From assembly GCA_025345505.1 (NCBI GenBank), contig JANVCC010000011.1, positions 9,274,184 through 9,338,183 of the forward strand: a stretch of DNA of 64,000 nt, written 5' to 3'. This document shows, piece after piece, positions 1 through 14,485 of this stretch. How positions within the stretch are numbered: the first letter of the stretch is position 1; every line of letters starts with the position of its first letter. The translations under genes and the position numbers were made by a program. A model generated the notes under the pieces. It was given only the letters and a program-made list of their open reading frames with translations. It was not told where the DNA came from and searched no databases. The DNA comes from Todiramphus chloris collaris (Eukaryota; Chordata; Aves; Coraciiformes; Alcedinidae).

Positions 1-1521
<1,521 letters not shown>

Positions 1522-2332
1522 TGTCCTGGTTTGAGTGAGAACAGAACTAATTCTGTTCAGTGATTTTACTTTTCAGCTCAGTTCTGATAACTAACTGCAC
1601 TGTCTGAAGTTAGCAGCCTGTTCTCACAGGCAGTGTCTGCTTCCAGCAGTGATAACACCCCATGTTTAGAGTTACTACCAAGGATTGGTGTGCAGACCAA
1701 GGCCACTGCTGGGTCTTGTGTACCACACTGGGGGGTGCAGAAAGTGAAAGGCTGCACCTGCAGGGAGGAGCGGACAGAACAGGTGACCCTACACTGACCA
1801 GCGAGGGACTCCAGCCCATAGACATCATATTTGGCAGAGCTGAGGGATCTGAAGGGTCTTTGGGCTCCTCTTCCCTCTTGGACTGCTTTGCCAGCTTTGC
1901 TTGGCTTGGCTCAGGTCCTTCAGTTCCTTCCTCGGAGCACCCAAGGAGGACTCTGTCCGTTCTGCCTTCGATCCCGGTCTGCGTGTTCCTGAACCTGGTA
2001 CCAGAATCCATCCCCTGAGCACAGCTCCTGTCTGCTGCAGCGCCCAGTCTGGGACTCCCCTGGTGCCTGCTCCACAGCATCAGTGGTGACGGTGATGGAA
2101 TTGCCATCACATCAGGGGGGTTGGGTTCGATACTGGGTTTGTATATATATATATATATATTCCATTTCTATTATTATTAATTTCATTTTCATTCAAGCTG
2201 TTCTAGTTTCCTTTTCTAATTGCTAAGTCTCTCTCCCTTATTCCCTTTCTCTTCCCCTCTGGGGAGGGAGGGGCGTTAACAGAGAGCATCTGTTACAGGT
2301 CTGAGGGTCCACCCTGACCCTAAACTGTGACA
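1522..2332 (+). mobile_element. Solo LTR of an avian endogenous retrovirus, copy A
   Basis: An 811-bp element starting TGTCCTGG and ending GTGACA, flanked by near-identical 5-bp sequences (gcatc before, gcacc after), as expected of a target-site duplication with one change. It aligns over its whole length to copies at 2635, 6806 (inverted) and 55727. An AT-rich TATA-like stretch (2142-2161) lies in the same relative place in all copies, consistent with an LTR core promoter. The spacer beyond its 3' end shows no primer-binding site and no gag or pol sequence, so it is a solo LTR. The 5-bp duplication and TGTC..GACA ends suit an ERVL- or ERVK-like group; the class is not settled. The open frames across it are not protein genes. 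Confidence 0.85.
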
Positions 2333-2634
2333 GCACCACAAAACATAACAAAAACAAGAAATGAAAAAGGAAACATAGTAACTTGTTCTCTATGCACAAA
2401 CAAAAATTATTTTTGAATGCAATGCAATTATTATGCAACCAACTTTCCAGTGGTTATTTTGGGCACCCTCTAAAATAAACCCCAAACCAGCACTTCAATT
2501 CCTGATACCAAGAGAATATTCCCAGTCTTCACAGTTTCTCAGGGTTCAGATACTCTTCAGTCCTTATAAGGCAGATGTAATACAACACTGTTTTAAAGAA
2601 AATGGAACTTGAATAATTTCCTACTTCAGTAGCT
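2333..2634. other. Spacer between tandem LTR copies A and B
   Basis: 302 bp of ordinary intron sequence. No primer-binding site follows copy A and no polypurine tract precedes copy B, so it does not look like the remnant of a provirus interior. Confidence 0.65.
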
Positions 2635-3364
2635 TGTCCTGTTTTGAGTGAGAACAGAACTAATTCTGTTCAGTGATTTTACTTTTCAGCTCAGTTCTGA
2701 TATCTAACTGCACTGTCTGAAGTTAGCAGCCTGTTCTCACAGGCAGTGTCTGCTTCTAGCAGTGATAACACCCCGTGTTTAGAGTCAGTACCGAGGATTG
2801 GTGTGCAGACCAAGGCCACTGCTGGGTCTTGTGTACCACATTGGGGGTGCAGAAAGTGAAAGGCTGCACCTGCAGGGAGGAGCGGACAGGACAGGTGACC
2901 CTAAACTGACCAATTATATATTTCATCCCATATACACGATATCTGGTAGAAAGCTGAGGGACCACAAGGGTCAAGCTTTGCTTCTTCTCTTCAATGGCTG
3001 GCATCCACCTTCCATCCCAATCGGTGTGTTTCTGAATCAGGTATCAGAACCCAGCTCCTGAACACAGCTCCCATCTGCTACTGGGCCCAGTCTGGGCCTT
3101 CCCCAGTGCCTGCTCCACAGCATCTCTGGTGATGGTGATGTGATTGTCATCAGGGAGTGGATTCAATACTGGTTTTGCATATATTAATATATATTCCGTT
3201 TTATTATTATTATTTTGATATTTCATGAAAGCTGTTCTAGTTTCCTTTTCTAATCGCTAAGTCTCTCTCCCTTATTCCCTTTCTCTTCCCCTCTGGGGAG
3301 GGAGAAGAGTTAACAAAGCATCTGTTATAGTTCTAGTGGGCTGCCCTAGCCCTAAACTGTGACA
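2635..3364 (+). mobile_element. Solo LTR, copy B (same family, same orientation)
   Basis: A 730-bp element with the same TGTCCTG start and CTGTGACA end as copy A. It is shorter because a stretch of about 37 bp in the middle, present in the copies at 6806 and 55727, is missing. The flanks read tagct before and ataact after; a duplication tagct/taact fits only if the border moves by one base, so the duplication is uncertain. The TATA-like region is near 3178-3194. Confidence 0.83.
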
Positions 3365-3369
3365 ATAAC

Positions 3370-6300
3370 TTGTTTGGGAGCAAGATTTATGATGAATAAT
3401 AGTTATCCACAAATTTTTAGTTTCCTCTTCTTACATAATTGCTGAATGCTTGTTATTTTAACCTAAACAGCGTTTTGCAAATGCAGTTAAAAACCACAAA
3501 AGTTAAGCCTTTTATAGAAATGCAAATTATATGAAGAAGTAATCAACCTTCACTGTACCCACTATCTACCTGAATTAAAATACAAGCCTTTCACACTGTA
3601 CAAAAGAGATTTCTCTTAGTAAACTGCTCTAGTTGTATTAGTTGATAGATGCTGTCTTACAGTAAGTTGGAAGAGAAGCCAACTTGTTCAGTCGGGTACT
3701 GATTTTGTCTTAAGCTCTCCTTCTGATCATGTCTTCATATTTGAAAAACAAACAACCCAACAACAACAAAAACAATCAACAAACAAAAAACCCCACACAA
3801 ACAAACAAAACAAACAATGCAATTGTCCAATGTGATGAATTAATATTAAATGAGATTGTTTATGGGATGACGTGATGAAAGACTGGTTCTCCTTTCCTTT
3901 CTTCCATTCCCCAACAGCTTTCACACCACTACAGACACTCACTCACCAGTGAGCTCACCATTGTAATGGTGGGATCTTTTGTTTCTCTTACTTAAAACTC
4001 TAGAAAGCTCCCTTTTCTCAAGCCTTATACCACAGCAATGTATAAATAAATGTCCCAAGATAAAGTTTCTTTTTCTAGACACACAGTGCTCTATTAAGGC
4101 CTTGTTCACACTTTAGAGTGGAACTGTCACAAAAAGCCACATTTAAAAAAAAAAAAATACTGTGTTAGTCAAAGTGTAAGCTTCCGTTATCACAAAACTA
4201 AATATAGAATACAAGGAAACAAACAGAAGGTAACATTACTCTGAGTTTCCTTAACATTTCCTTAATAATATAATAGTGTTAAATCAACACTGGCCTAGAA
4301 GGGAAGTGAGTGACAAACAAGTTTGGGTATGAATTTAAAACACCATTATTTCAGAATAACTTCCTGTACTGATACAGTTTGCAAGTCAGAACTATTCTGG
4401 TCAGTAAGTATCTCAGTGTAAGCAAGCTCTAAGTAACATACCTTATCATATAATGTCTATGTAGAGGAATGCAGACATACATAGGAAAGAACACTTAAAG
4501 GACTATATTGGACAGACAAATCAAATCTAAAAGAGGAAAAAAAAAAAGATTCACCAGCACCAGTGACTCATTTTTCTCTTTAGGAATCTGCTGCAAATTA
4601 GAATAGGAAACATGCTATTCAAAGAACATAAATAAAAGATACACACCTTCTAGGCAAGTAGTCACTATTTAACATTTATTAGTTTATTAAAATAATAGTC
4701 TAATCATGTTGCTGGAAAAAAAATCCATATTTTATATGTTCATACTTAATGAACACTAAATACTCACTTTTGTTCTAGTAACTGAATTTCGGTGAATTTC
4801 TTTTATGTTCACTTTTTAATTTAAGACTAAATTGATTCTGCTGTAACATAAAATACTTGTATTTGTTTCCAAGATCTTATGACGGGAACAAATAGTAGAT
4901 AACGTATTACAAGGAAACTGGGCTTCAAACCCTAAAGGAAGTAGAAGCAGAAGAGTATTTCTCAATAGTAACAAAAGAAAAAGTCATATTTTTCTCTATC
5001 TTATCTATACACCCATTCTTCTGTAATTTATCCTTCAGATTTCTGAGTTCTCCGTAGGAGATCAGAAAACAGTTCTGTGTGTAAATAAGTGGTCCATACA
5101 GAGCAGGATGTCACAGAACACTGCTTGCTTTATACAGATCTGAGTTTATCTGCAGACCTTTTTCTGTGTGGTATGTTCTCAGGACAACTGGAAAGCTGGT
5201 CTAGGGCTAGTAAACTGTGGTCTGAACTGCTAGGAGATCTGCCAGTATCATCCACAATATCATTCCTATCATTCTCACATGCTTGTAATTCCCACCTCTT
5301 TTTTTTTTTACATATTGATTTAAAGAGTAATAAGATTGGAATTGCTTATTTTTTAAATCATGAATACAACAGCAAAAAGAGTTCATAACCCTTTTACCTC
5401 TAACTTCCAGTTCCTGAAGATAACTTGACAGTGGTATGAAAGGAAAAAACAAGTAAAAGGGGTCAGTGAGAGAACTGTGGAGTCTGAGCTTAAACCATCT
5501 GCAGACACTAGGAGAGAGTTGCCAGACATGCACTTACAAAAGCTAAGTATTGTGAGTGCCACATAAGGTATATGCTTATGACATAACCTAAATATGATAA
5601 ATTTACAAAATATATTACTCATTAGAAGAATTTAAACAGCACCTAAAAAACCGTAAGTATTCTTAGTCTACATTTTTTAAAATACACAGAGAAAAAACAA
5701 CTCAAAATTAAATTAATTAAAACCAGTGTATATTCTGACACCAACAAATTAATCCACAAGGAAAAAAGTTCCAAATCATCTAAATAGATGGCACAGGATC
5801 AGACTTCTGCTCTTATTCATATCAAAGAGACAAAGCTAACAGAAATAAGGAACATAAGCACATCCAAACACCACAGGGGTCCTGCTACACCTAAAATTCT
5901 CAGTTTCAGGTTCTTGAATGAACGCATAAAGAAAGTGTAAACGTACACAATGACAAGTGCTTGACAAAGGAATTCAAAACACTGGGACAGAAATGAGAAT
6001 TTCAGCAAGAAAGCTACCTTACTCTCAAAGATGTGTAAGAACTTATTATTTGATGTTCTGTTAAGAATAAGCTCATATGTCATGTATGGAATGCTTACTT
6101 AGGAAAGGTATCCCTGGAAGACAGATTCCTCCTTTTCTGTGTATTCAAAATTACATGAACAGAAATATTTTAAACACTTAACTCTTTAATAGAGCATATT
6201 TGAGATAACAGTTATTAAAAGAGCAATTAGTTCAGCTTCACAATAAGTGACAAAGATGAGTATATACTCTTCAGTACACCAAAAGTGTAAGTTTAATTTA

Positions 6301-6805
6301 CAGCAGTAACAATAATACAATTATATATTTACATTGCTCCTACACATAGGTGACATTTAATGGCTGTAATCACATGACATAAAATTACAAAGGTAAGAAA
6401 AAACACAGGGAAACATTTACAGCTTAATACATCCAAAGCATTCAGGTTAAACAGAATCCACCTCAAAATACACTAGACCTAGCCTGAACAGAAAGACTGA
6501 CTTCATCATCTCTGCTGTCAGCTTCAGTGAAATTAAACAGAAATCAGATGAAGCAAAGAAAGTTAACCAAAACCAACACACCCAAATGTGAGATCCCTAA
6601 CAAATATATGCATGAACAAGACTGGGGTTTGGAGGAGGATAGGATGGTTTTATTTGATTATAACACTGGGGGTTTAAAAAAAAAAAAGTATATATATTTG
6701 TAGTCAACTATATATAGAATAACAACAACTGACAGTTTATTTTTATATATCTAAAGGAAAGATGAGCATGTGCAGTACATGGTATGAATACCTGTCACAT
6801 TTTAG
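3370..6805 (-). other. Intron 2 stretch with low-complexity A/C tract
   Basis: AT-rich intron DNA. An A/C-rich tract runs 3744-3818, and short poly-A runs occur near 4144 and 4540. No exon, RNA gene or further mobile element recognised. Confidence 0.65.
3744..3818. repeat. A/C-rich low-complexity tract
   Basis: Irregular repeats of caaa, caac and accc units. One of several such tracts in the gene, all A/C-rich on the plus strand and so U/G-rich in the RSK2 pre-mRNA. Confidence 0.75.
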
Positions 6806-7575
6806 TGTCACAGCAGCCCATTAGAACTATAACAGATGCTCTCTATTAACTCCCATTCATCCCCAAAGGGGAAGAGAAAGGGAATAAGGGAGAGAGACTT
6901 AGCGACTAGAAAAGAAAGCTAGGACAGCTTGAATGAAAATAATAATAATAAAAATGGAATATATACAGATATATACAAAACCAGCATCAAACCCAACCCC
7001 CCTGATGGCAATTCCATCACCGTCACCACTGATGCTGTGGAGCAGGCACAGGGAAAGTCCCAGACTGGGCCCCACAGCAGATAGGAGCTGTGTCCAGGAG
7101 CTGGATTCTGGTACTGGGTTCAGGAACACCCTGATTGGGATTAAAGGCAGAATGGACAGAATCCCCCTTGGATGCCAGCCACTGAAGAAGCAAGGAAGAG
7201 ACTGGAAGAGGATCCAAGCCAAGCAGAGAAAAGCAGGACCCTCCTGATCACTCCGCTTTATACTGAATATGACCTACAGGGGCTGGAATCCCTCGCTGGT
7301 CAGTGCAGGGTCACCTGTCCTGTGCTCTCCTCCCTGCAGGTGCAGCCTTTCACTTTCTGCACCCCCAACGTGGTACACAAGATCCAGCAGTGGCCTTGGT
7401 CTGCACACCAATCCTTGGTACTGACTCCAAACATGGGGTGTTATCACTGCTGGGAGCAGACACTGCCTGGGAGATCCAGCTGCTAACTTCAGACAGTGCA
7501 GATACTTAGAGGAGACTGAGCAGAAAAGTAAAATCCCTGAACAGAATTAGTTGTGTTCTCACTCAAACCAGGACA
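6806..7575 (-). mobile_element. Solo LTR, copy C (inverted relative to A and B)
   Basis: The 770-bp reverse complement begins TGTCCTGGTTTGAGTGAG and ends TGTGACA, matching the other copies end to end. It lies in sense orientation with RSK2. In the middle third it matches the copy at 55727 far better than copy A, sharing a block of about 100 bp around 7150-7250, so it belongs to the same subfamily as that copy. The TATA-like region is near 6956-6977. The flanks (tttag, gtatc) do not match, so the target duplication is lost or an end has been altered. Confidence 0.84.
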
Positions 7576-7580
7576 GTATC

Positions 7581-8727
7581 AATAGATTAAGGCTTTATGA
7601 AAGTACAATGCATTTATCTTTAACATGATAAAATACTTCAAAAAGATTGGCATTTTGTTTCTGCTGACTCTGATGCTTGTTATTGTGGAAAATGGGTATT
7701 ATTTGATGACAAGAAAAAAAAAATTTAGGGGTGTAACAGCGTTTAAAGGATAAACAAAATAAATAGCTCCTTCACCATACCTGAATGTCACCAGAAAACT
7801 TCTGAAAAATTCTGTTAGAGATTTCTAAGAAAATCCTCTTTACAAAGAAGTTCCTAAATGGATTTAGAAAACTGCAGAAGTTCTTACTGTGCGAGATATG
7901 TGATGTATAACTGTATCCTATTGAGTCCTTTGTATCAGGAAGGGGATATTAAAAATAACACACAACATCCGTATTCTGCTCATGAAAGAGAAGTGACTGC
8001 AAAACAAGTTGCATGTTCATTTTCCCACAAAATAAATACTACCCAGATGGAGGTGAAAATCTCCTCAGAAGTGCAAGGAATTCCAGCTGGCAGACAGCTC
8101 AGCACTGATCAAAGAACTTTTCCCTCTGCACACTTGCTGCCTATATGAAATGTATCAAGAAATACAACACCAAACCTGTAACATCCAAATAAAGGGTTTC
8201 ACAGTGAGAGAAAAAGGCCACATACCAACCAACCCCTTCTGCATCTAACACAGACTAAAGTTATGAAATAATTAACATAAAAAAGGAAGAGTACATTAAC
8301 CCTTGAGCTCATGTTAAATAAAACCTCTGACCTTTATGACAATGTCTGTACAAAGAAATAATACCACAGTATGTTTGCTTTTGGAATTATGAAGCAACTT
8401 GCCTCTCAGTGGGGCTTTTAAATAAACTTTATTTTTCTAGTAAGAGGCACAGATGACCAAGACAGACATGGCTATACATACTGGAGTTCATCAAAACCCA
8501 GTGGGAGGGAAATAAGGCACATGCAACAAATCCTTAGACAAGTCCTGTATTCAAGAAAAGTTCTTTCTGGACAGCAAATATTGGTGATATGCTGACCAGA
8601 AACTGTAGAAATGAGCTTAAGACCTTTACTTAAGGTAAATATTAAAATTTCTTAATATATTTATCTAATCTCAAGGAATAATTAAAATCTGGTTTAATAT
8701 CTAAGCCATGTTAAGTAACTGCTGAAT
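7581..8727 (-). other. Intron 2 stretch, nothing recognised
   Basis: AT-rich intron DNA between copy C and the CR1 copy. A 96-codon open frame at 7858-8148 has no recognisable similarity and looks like chance. Confidence 0.6.
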
Positions 8728-9131
8728 AATCATAGAATGATAGGGGTTGGAAGGGACCTCTGGAGACCATCGAGTCCAACCCCTCTGCCATCAAGGAACA
8801 CCTAGGGCATGCCACACAGTAAGAGATCCAGGTGGGTCTTGAAAGTCTCCAGAGAAGGAGACTCCACACCCTCCCTGGGCAGTCCATTCCAGGCCCTGTC
8901 ACTCTCACAGTAAAGAAGTTTTTCCTCATGTTGAGCTGGAACTTCCTGCGTTTTAGCTTGCAACCATTACCTCTTGTCCTATCACAGGGCACCACTGAAA
9001 AGAGATTGGCCCCTTCTACTTGACACCACCCTGCAGATATTTGTAAACATTCAAAAGATCCCCTCTCAGTCTTCTCTTCTCCAGGATAAACAGCCCCAGG
9101 GCTCTCAGGCCTGGGCCTGAGGAATGACCAT
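8728..9131 (-). mobile_element. CR1 LINE fragment, 3' part
   Basis: The plus strand reads catagaatgataggggttgg then aagggacctctggagaccat, the reverse complement of the standard avian CR1 3' end. It continues through typical CR1 3' sequence (cctcatgttgagctggaact; cccctctcagtcttctcttc) to about 9131. The 5' part is missing, as usual for CR1, and no intact reverse-transcriptase frame is present. The well-kept sequence suggests a moderately young copy. Confidence 0.95.
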
Positions 9132-12100
9132 ATATACTGATATTCCTGGTTCCAACAGTATCCAGGTTTCACCTTTATCTGTTAATACTGTAATTCTCTT
9201 AACGAAGTCAAGGTATAATCAGAAGCATCTTCTATGCATTTTTAGTTATGGACTTAGTTATGACTTAATTTGCCCCTCAAGATAACTAAGAGTTTGTTCA
9301 GATTCTTCACTGTAAAGTGACCTTCCAGCTGCTGGTCTTGTAAGGTCTTTGCCAAATCATTTTTTATTCTTAGTGCTTACTTTTAATGTTATTTTGGAAG
9401 CCCTTGCATCCCCACTAGACACAGAAATGATGAACTAATTTCATGCTGTATATAGGGCTATGGCCACATATTACTTTTTGCTGCCTGACCTGCAGAGACT
9501 ACAGCTCCTAAGGCACTGACCATGAAGCTGAGTTCAGCTGAGTGTTCAGTGCTATTGCCCATCCTTTCAGAGTCACTGCCTGCCAAAGTAAAGGCACTCC
9601 CCCAAACTGTGCAAGATTCTTTGCTCCTACTACACAACTTGGCATGGAACTGTGCCAATATTGGGATTTGTAACACTCCTTCTAAATGGACACTATTAAT
9701 ACATTTAGAAGTGTTGGGGGGATCCCACCAGAAACTCTTGCAGGAACTGTTTCATGAATATTTTCTGTTTAAAGTAACATTGTAAAATGGATTAAAATCT
9801 ATTTTATATATGTATTTTGTACAATGAGAATTTACACACGAGAAACAGCCAGACTTATCATTAGGAAAGTGCACAATTCTGGAATTTCAACCAATATACA
9901 GTCAAGAACCAGAATGAAAGAAAATTAAAAAATTTCTGCTAGTTATAATCACAACTAAGTCAAATATTTAAAGCCTGTATTGCTGAATACCCTCAAATAT
10001 TATCTGTCTTTCAAGATAAGACAACACCCCAGAAACAAATTTTACAATTATGTTTCTGAAATGAAAATACAAGTATTTTAAGAGATTCGGGTGCAACTCT
10101 TTTCCTATAAAATGTCGTAGTCAACTGTAAAGGACAGTTCGTAGTCTACTTCCCTGTTATACTGTTCAACTGCACTGAATGAATTTTAACTCATCTGAAA
10201 CTCACTGTTGTATCAGTTTGTACTATTGACAATACAATTTTCAAAAATCAAATCCAATGAGTAAAGAGCTAATGGCCATCTTATTTTGTCCTTGAAAGTT
10301 GAGCAGCAGCAAAAATACTGCTTTTATCAGTTTTCATTTGTTAGGTATGTAGCTACACAGATTTGCCTGTTTTCATTCCGGAAGCAGCAGCTTTGTTTTC
10401 ACCCTTCTCAAATCTCTTTTTCAGGAACGTTTTGCTTCCTCTAGACACATGCGTGTACTCGAAGCACAGGCACATTCAAGTACAAGTGAAGATAAAGCAG
10501 CAAACAGAAAAATGAATTCCCAGCAAGTTACTTAACACTGCTCCAACCACGGCTGCAGGTTTCCTTTTACTACTTTGTTAACCTTCCTTCTACTTATCAG
10601 AGCTCAGCTGGACGTTACTGTATTTGGTAAAATATTTTTCTGCCTGTCACAGGCATAATGATGTCGATTTCTGTAATCAAATAGAAACAATTTCTAAAAT
10701 ACTGACTATGACATTAAACCTTGGTGCTGAAGTCATATGAAGCAGTTATGCTCTGTAAAGACAGTAAGCTTACTGGATATCAAGTGATTTCAAAAGGATG
10801 ACTCAGTGTTGGCACAGTTCCCCAGCTCATATACATAATTTCCTTTTCCTCCCCTCCCTTGAGTCAGGAAGTCTCCTAGATGCATTTTTACTTTCCCGAG
10901 TTATGAATTTAGGATGAATTTTCAGTATTACCTGAAGAAATAAAACCCACGTGAGCTATGCTTTTTGAAGCACAAAAAAAAGCCAGCAAATTGAAACCAA
11001 GTTACTTTAACGTTTTGTATGAGGGCTTATGGAAATCTTTAATAAGGTAAGAAACGGAGTTAAGAAAACATGAGGAGTGCACCAGTCTAGGTATTTTTTA
11101 AATTCTTAGATACATTCTATATACATTAATACATTCTATACTTATTATATTCCTACCTGTAAATTCAAAGCTGCCTTAAAAAAAAAAAATTAAATGTCCA
11201 ACAAGCATGTCACAATCTCCCATTACTTCAGTAAGCAATGTTAGTAAGCCAAAGCATGGAATTAAAAACATTCCTTCTATCTGTGACTAATATTCAATTT
11301 GAGTCACTTAATAGAACTAATGATTACTTAAATGCTCATACACAAACAACTGTCCTAAAAAGCTGATTAAAAATGCTGCTTTTGAAGTAGCAATTATTCT
11401 AATACAACAGAAAGCAAACCACAGCCATGCATAAAATTATGTCAAGCTGATTTAAGGATACTCTGTGTATGTTGCCTGTTTTATACTAGTACCAAAGAAA
11501 GAATAGAACAGAAGGAGGGTCTAATTAACAGGAACATTTGGAGTCGAAAACAGTTTTCCACAATTTATGTCTTTGCTTCTTTTAAAAAGATGTAAAAACT
11601 TACACTTTCAACTGACATCAAATTACTTGTTGCAGATAGCATCTATTGTTTAACCTGACAGAACATAAGGTTTCCTAAAAACAAACTCTATTTACAAGTG
11701 TTTAGTTCAGACTTGTGCTTTGTTTTCTTTTTTATTCTTAAATTGTTAAGTCTGTAAGAAAAAAAAGAAATGCATAGAGATAATAAAGAAAAATCACTGT
11801 ATCTATGCATTTATTCCCTACTCTCTATACTTTCTATTCTTTTCCATTCCTGTCTTTATACTACAACAACTTTTGAGATCTAGAAGAATGTGTATGTCCA
11901 CATTTGCTTCAGGTGGCCAATTCACTTACATAATGAAGACTGCGGACCTAGTAACTGAGACTGAACTCCTCCCAGTCTTTTGGTGTTACAGATGAAGCAA
12001 GATAGGAGTCTGAAGGATGAGTCCTGTTCCAGAGTAACAAGTCATAGGATAGATGAGGCCCTTTGGATAAACATGGCTGCCCAGGCAATTCTGAAGACAC

Positions 12101-14370
12101 TTTCCCTCCTCAAAATGAAAATAAAAAGGCCAGGACAGAAGACAGACTACTCCTTCCTTACCACAGTTACTGTGAGCAGTAGGTTGTTTAGCAGGTAAAG
12201 CTGAGAAATTCCTGTAAGCATTTGAAAAGCTCAGTGTTGGTCACCAACAGCAATTTTGTAACATACTTCTCTTTTGATCAAACATCACGGAATTATCTCA
12301 TGAACTAGACTGTTCATGTCAGCACTGGAAAAAAATACTCATTGGGTGGAACTTTCATTTCCCAGTAACTTTGATAAAAGTTTTATTCCTGTTTTGTAAG
12401 CACTAACATTTCGGAGCATTCAAAGTTTAAAAATTAATCAATGATTTTAAAACAAATGAACAAAAAAAGCCCCAAACCAAACCCACAAACATATTCAGTA
12501 CTAACCTATGAAAGAGATGATTCCTGCTTTACTAAGGTAATATCCTAAATATACTCTACAATTCATACGTGCTGAAAACCCTTAGTTTGATCTGCACTGC
12601 CTAGCATTTTTAAATCAATAGAATTTTAAGGACAATATAATCAAGCTGCTGTAAGTAGATAAAATACTGTCATTTCTTTCCATCAGAGACTTCTAAGAAA
12701 TACCATTCAAGTTGCCTGTGGAAAAGAACTATAATTCAGAGCTAGAAGTTGATAAATATTTATTTTACAAGGGTTATGTCAAAAACTGTGTGTATCACAC
12801 AACCTATGTTCTATTGTTTTACACGCACACCTTGTTTTAGTGTTTCAGTTATGGCAAGCAAATTCAACTTAATTTTCTAACAAATATTGCAAAGTTTAAA
12901 CCGGTACGTAGTCTTGCAGGTGTTAAACTACTATCCCTTTTATTTACCAATTAATGGACCTGCTTTAGTTAAGATGTTAAGACAGTATAATGAGGTGGTG
13001 TTTTGGGGCTTGGATTTTAAATTTTTTTTTTTTTTTCACTGAAAAGTATTTGCAGTCTTACATGATGAGAAACATGAAAAGGGATTTGAGTTTCAAAAAT
13101 AAAATGCTCTGTCACATTGCATGTTTACATGGATTGTTAAATAGTTCAGAAACAGTGCTCGGGATAATGCAATTCACTAGAAATTTTTCTCAAATTCAAA
13201 ATATATTTAAGTATATGCTCAACAACAAGACAAACTGTACAAATTAAATGTCTGCTATGACTAAATTATTTAAAAGTTGAAATAACTGTAACATTAACTC
13301 TAATGCAAGAGTGCCATTATTCTTAATACCATTTTCAGAAGTAATTTAAGATGTCAATAAGCCCAAGTTATTTTAACTGTCACTCCACACAACCATATTT
13401 TACAGATTAAAGTACTACACAAAAATGTAACTATTAAAATAACCACTAGGTATTAATTTTAAAAATACAAACATTTTTAATAAAACTACTGAGAGAAAAC
13501 AACATACAGCTAAGCTTCTGTTTTTCTAGAGAAAAACATACAGGTAAAAATTTCCCAATAGGGCTAAATTATCAACAGGTACCTTAAACTTCTACAAAAT
13601 ATGAGCATACCACCAGCTTTTTCTATTTTCTTCAGGGAAAAACACAACAAGCTTTGTATACAAACAGCACTGATCCCAAAGCAGTGACAGACTAAAGTTG
13701 CTTTGAAATTATAAGTTTTAATTAAAATTAAATTTCCCCTTTTTCCTCTAATTCTGTTAAATAAGAAACTGAGCTCACCCGCGTAGAACGAACACGTAGA
13801 GCCAGAAACTTAAACATGACTAAGAAACCATAATGTTTAAATTTTCTGACTGAGGGATCACAAGTCTAGCAGGGAAGACCAACCCTGTCGTTTTTGCTGT
13901 GACCAGCTGTTCCGGCAATTAGAAAATTTCCTGTCAGGCAAGTCAGACACAGTTGGGGGGTGGGGAGAGAAAAGAGGGTGGGGAAGAAAAAAAAAAAAAA
14001 AAGAAGAAAAAAAAAAAGGGAAAAAGACATTGATTCCTCCCGCCCCTCTCCAATACTGGGCAACAGTGGTACTCGTGCTGCTGATGGTGTAGAGATCAGC
14101 ACAGGAAACTTAAGCAGATTGCCTGATAGCAACATGCTGTTGCAGATGTTATTTATTCCTGGTTCCCCGAAAAGAGCAAAAAAGATTGACATCTAGTTCA
14201 GAAATCATGCTATTATGCAACTTTTCACTACTTCAGCAGAATAGCAACTATTTTAAGTCCTACATGTGAGAACTGTGTTTTTATGAATTTTAACTTAATT
14301 TCACAAAGCATTTTAAGAAGATACATACCATTACTTTTTAAATTTCAATGCAGAGAATGCGGCAGGAGTA
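9132..14370 (-). other. Intron 2 stretch without a gene
   Basis: AT-rich intronic DNA. Small features only: a poly-T run at about 13022-13036 and a purine tract at 13972-14026. The open frames at 9458-9785 on both strands resemble no protein I know and lack splice support in the RSK2 frame. Confidence 0.6.
13972..14026 (+). repeat. Purine-only (A/G) tract
   Basis: About 55 bases of A and G broken by a single T (ggtgggg), with two long A runs. It explains the lysine-rich and phenylalanine-rich open frames on the two strands here, which are not genes. Confidence 0.8.
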
Positions 14371-14379
14371 TGCTTAATG

Positions 14380-14485
14380 ACTACTTTTATTTCATAGAGT
14401 TGTTAAGAGGACCAAACTGACTTTGCACATCACCCTTTGAGATCCTGCACATAGAAAATGCTACACAGATGTTACAAAGGTTAGG
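14380..14485 (+). mobile_element. Ancient MIR-like/CORE-type SINE tail
   Basis: The string ttcatagagttgttaagagg, followed by ccctttgagatcctgcacat and atgctacacagatgttac, resembles the 3' half of old amniote tRNA-derived SINEs (cacagggttgttgtgaggataa ... ctttgagatcc ... gcgctatataagtg). The tRNA-like head is not visible. Very diverged; identified by pattern only. Confidence 0.5.

Noticed and set aside
1610..2110. 166-codon minus-strand frame and its shadows
   Set aside because: Lies entirely within a solo LTR. The same sequence in the other copies is broken, as expected for non-coding LTR sequence.
1522..3364. Complete provirus with two LTRs
   Set aside because: The 302-bp spacer holds no retroviral interior, primer-binding site or polypurine tract, and copy A has its own flanking duplication.
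9458..9785. Facing frames of 72 and 87 codons in intron 2, considered as an extra RSK2 exon or processed pseudogene
   Set aside because: RSK2 exons 2 and 3 join in phase without it, and neither frame resembles a known protein.
13866..14196. 108- and 78-codon frames
   Set aside because: Driven by the A/G tract at 13972-14026.
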